From contig CAJWAR010000038.1 in NCBI GenBank assembly GCA_913020445.1, positions 1-41,553 on the forward strand: a DNA stretch of 41,553 bases, read 5' to 3'. This stretch comes from an uncultured Rhodospirillaceae bacterium (GTDB lineage Bacteria; Pseudomonadota; Alphaproteobacteria; Rhodospirillales; UBA2165). Both the position numbers and the translations under genes were made by a program. Below are positions 39,734-41,553 of the stretch, piece by piece. The notes under the pieces were generated by a model. The model did no database searches. It was not told the DNA's origin and saw only the letters and a program-made list of their open reading frames with translations. The stretch's first letter is position 1, and each line of letters starts with the position of its first letter.

Positions 39734-40951
39734 TCAGGCGTGTTTCAGCATCGCATTCGGCACAAAGTTGGTGCGGCCAATCATTTGCAGGGCTTCAACT
39801 TCGTGATCCAAGCAAATCTCACGCAATTTGAGGAACAACTTGCCGGCCAAAGTCTCGCCATAATACCAGTCACCCATTTGGATATCTGAGATCGAACCCG
39901 GTTTGGCCATCGCCGCCTGAAAATAGAAATGTTTGAGATCGTCAGATGTCAGCTTGAGTGCGCGGCCAATTGGCTGCCCATCCATAAAGCTCTCGATGCT
40001 CGGGTCGTCGACAAAGCTCACCAGAAAATCGATGATCTCTTCCGAAGAATAATCCGTCAGACCATCAAGGCGGCGGCCTTTGAAGTTTTTGACCGATTCT
40101 TCATACCACGGACGCAGCAGGGCGGTCTCTTGCTTCAAATCCAATGCCAGTTTTTCTATATCACTCAAATCGGTCTGTGGGACGGCAAAATTAACCGGGC
40201 AGGTCCAGCCTTCCATATCGGCCGGCGGGCCGGGAGGCGCGTCTGGGAAATCATCGATAAACGGGCCGTCGTTGCGTTCCAGCAGTTTCAACGCAGTCAA
40301 TAACACGCGGCGCTGAAAGTCCGGCTCATTGGGGGCGCCAAAGGGGCGGCCAAGCTCGAACGGTACCGCGAGCGCGCGAGGTGGTCTGAGGCCTTCAGTG
40401 TGTTTGCGGATCAGGCTGATCTGCGTTGTCGCGATGCCTGCTTCCTCGATGTAATGTGCCAGCCCGCCAACGGCGCGCGTGCATTGGGGTCAAACGCCGG
40501 CGAGGATGACGCCGGTGACGTTATCACCTTTAAGAAGCCCAGCTAAATCCTTGGCGATTGCTTCATGGGCCATTGGCGGGGTCGCGCCCATAAAGGCATA
40601 GTGATAGCTCGCCACTTCACCAACTTCACCCGCGGCCTGGAGCTCGCGCAGGCGCTCGATTGGAAAGACCAGATTGAGATCCTGCTGAAAGCCGGTGCGG
40701 TCAAAATTAGTCGAGACATGGCTCATGATCAGATCGTTCATGTCCGTGTCGTCGGGAATGATCCGGTATTCGCCGACACCGGGGGTAAAGAATGCATCGT
40801 CGCGGCGATGCAGACCTGCCGTTGTGATGATTGCAATTTTGCGTTCGCTAAGTGCCGGGCCGTCAACGCAAGGCGTATCGTCATAGTCAGGCAAATCCTG
40901 ATTGACGATCATGTTCCGCTGCTTTTCCGGCATATCTGATAAATGTGCCAT
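39734..40951 (-). CDS. GrdB/PrdB-like selenoprotein B with U-P-Q-C site
   Basis: 405 residues if TGA at 40490-40492 is selenocysteine (residue 154). The frame reads VTGVILAGV-U-PQCTRAVGGLAHYIEEAG, matching the UxxCT active site of the selenoprotein B family of glycine/betaine/sarcosine/D-proline reductases. The N-terminal half has AIITTAGLHRRDD and YRIIPDDTDMNDLIMSHVS, both typical of that family. The C-terminal part (ERNDGPFIDDFPDAPPG, GWTCPVNF, WYYGETLAGKLFLKL) is shared with the neighbouring paralogue. GAGGA lies 5 bases before ATG 40951. No grdE/prdA-type pyruvoyl partner is visible. In Clostridia the family cleaves C-N bonds, but in this host the substrate is unknown. Confidence 0.9.
40457..40483 (-). 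promoter_or_regulatory. candidate bacterial SECIS hairpin
   Basis: It begins 7 bases after the in-frame TGA. TGC(AC)GCGCGCC pairs with GGCGGGC(TG)GCA, with one G-G mismatch and a small internal loop. The apical loop is GTT, 19-21 bases after the TGA, close to the position known for bacterial SECIS loops. The hairpin is very GC-rich and the best SECIS candidate in the window. Confidence 0.5.
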
Positions 40952-40966
40952 CCTGTTCCTCTGATT

Positions 40967-41553
40967 CTAAGTGATTGGGAATTGTTGTTTGAGATGTTGT
41001 TGATGAATAGGGATAATCCGACGATCAGACATGCCGATCAAGACCTCATCGCCTGATTTGGCACACGCTTCGTTCACTTTTAAGAGAACTTTACCGGCGA
41101 TGGTTTCGCCGTAATACCAATCGGCGAGTTCTTTATCGGTCGCTATACCCGGCCGCGCCAACCCCGCTTCGAAGTAATAAGCTTTCATCTCGTCCGTCGC
41201 GAGTTTGAGCATCTGATAGCGGGGAATGTCGGTGCGGGGCGGTGGCGTGTCCGGATCGCCGATAAAATCGACCATGTAGTTGATACAGGTGTCGAAATCC
41301 ACCTCGGAAATACCCATCGTAGTTTTTTTGTTTTTCTCGAGGAAGAGATCATACCACGTCCGCATCAACTCAATCTCTTGAGTGAGCGCCGCCAATGGAT
41401 CCTCCTCGACGCTGACATCTTGGGTGCTGTCACCGAAGTTCACCGGGCAGGTCCAACCCTCAATGTCGCCGTCTTCATTACTTGCCGGGCCGGGCGGGCC
41501 ACCCGGAAAATCAGCCAAAATCGGGCCATCGGTGCGCTCCAGCAATTTAAGCG
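40967..41553 (-). CDS. second GrdB/PrdB-like gene, 3' part only
   Basis: The last 195 residues of a paralogue of the next gene; the 5' part lies beyond the right edge. Shared segments include LLERTDGPILADFPGGPPGP, GWTCPVNF and ADWYYGETIAGKVLLKVNEA. The expected UxxC site would be about 70 residues before the visible part, so whether it also uses Sec cannot be told here. Its stop is 15 bases before the GAGGA/ATG region of the downstream paralogue, so the two form a tandem operon. Confidence 0.88.
   Translation of the reverse strand, partial: LKLLERTDGPILADFPGGPPGPASNEDGDIEGWTCPVNFGDSTQDVSVEEDPLAALTQEIELMRTWYDLFLEKNKKTTMGISEVDFDTCINYMVDFIGDPDTPPPRTDIPRYQMLKLATDEMKAYYFEAGLARPGIATDKELADWYYGETIAGKVLLKVNEACAKSGDEVLIGMSDRRIIPIHQQHLKQQFPIT

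Noticed and set aside
27466..40951. TGA reassigned to Trp (code 4) as the reason for the in-frame TGAs
   Set aside because: TGA ends several intact genes here, and all three internal TGAs fall at conserved Cys positions rather than Trp positions.

Overview
The window looks like chromosomal DNA of a Gram-negative bacterium, most likely an alphaproteobacterium. It opens with the 3' end of rpsI and carries argC shortly after, an order common in that class (rplM-rpsI-argC). It also has a lysine-rich ParE and periplasmic and cytochrome proteins. I cannot name the genus. No rRNA, tRNA or CRISPR array was seen.

Layout. 1-2.9 kb: the rpsI tail with its terminator, then a phage-shock-protein locus (pspABC leftward, pspF rightward) with a clear sigma-54 promoter, lying between rpsI and argC. 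3-9.4 kb: argC, a membrane-anchored methyltransferase, a UbiD-type decarboxylase coupled to an NTF2-like protein, parE, and an acyl-CoA thioesterase. 9.4-13.7 kb: a 27-residue membrane peptide, an HsaA-type flavin monooxygenase/acyl-CoA dehydrogenase homologue, an anchored cytochrome c, a stand-alone receiver protein and an orphan peptide-binding protein. 13.9-21.5 kb: two exported TPR proteins, then an apparent run of Old Yellow Enzyme, serine hydrolase, lipoprotein and beta-carbonic anhydrase.

21.5-24.0 kb is a visibly A+T-richer island bounded by palindromic repeats. It holds two overlapping genes: a reverse transcriptase with a long helical C-terminal half, and a PD-(D/E)XK nuclease-like protein. 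This is a good candidate for an anti-phage system. 24.1-29.1 kb (leftward) is an aromatic-acid module: a phenylacetate-CoA-ligase-like enzyme, two QueG-like double [4Fe-4S] proteins, a DsbA/FrnE-like protein and a gamma-resorcylate-type decarboxylase. 29.2-34.4 kb: two small proteins and three tandem paralogues with winged-helix, TolB-like and TPR regions. 34.4-37.9 kb: a ThDP enzyme, PuuD-type urate hydroxylase and a PPOX flavoprotein. 37.9-41.6 kb: a nested inverted-repeat element, a thioredoxin-like protein, a solute-binding protein and two tandem GrdB/PrdB-like genes.

The main result is that three genes each carry one in-frame TGA exactly where the first Cys of a CxxC redox motif belongs. 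They are DsbA/FrnE-like (U-P-W-C), thioredoxin/TlpA-like (U-P-G-C) and GrdB/PrdB-like (U-P-Q-C). A standard gene caller would split or truncate all three. They are best read as selenoproteins, so the host should encode selABCD elsewhere. A second GrdB-like paralogue runs off the right edge before its expected Sec site.

Other oddities are an apparent one-base frameshift near the start of pspF, a missing start codon (ACG where ATG is expected) in the first winged-helix/TPR gene, and a family of odd-length palindromes centred on CCTGG.
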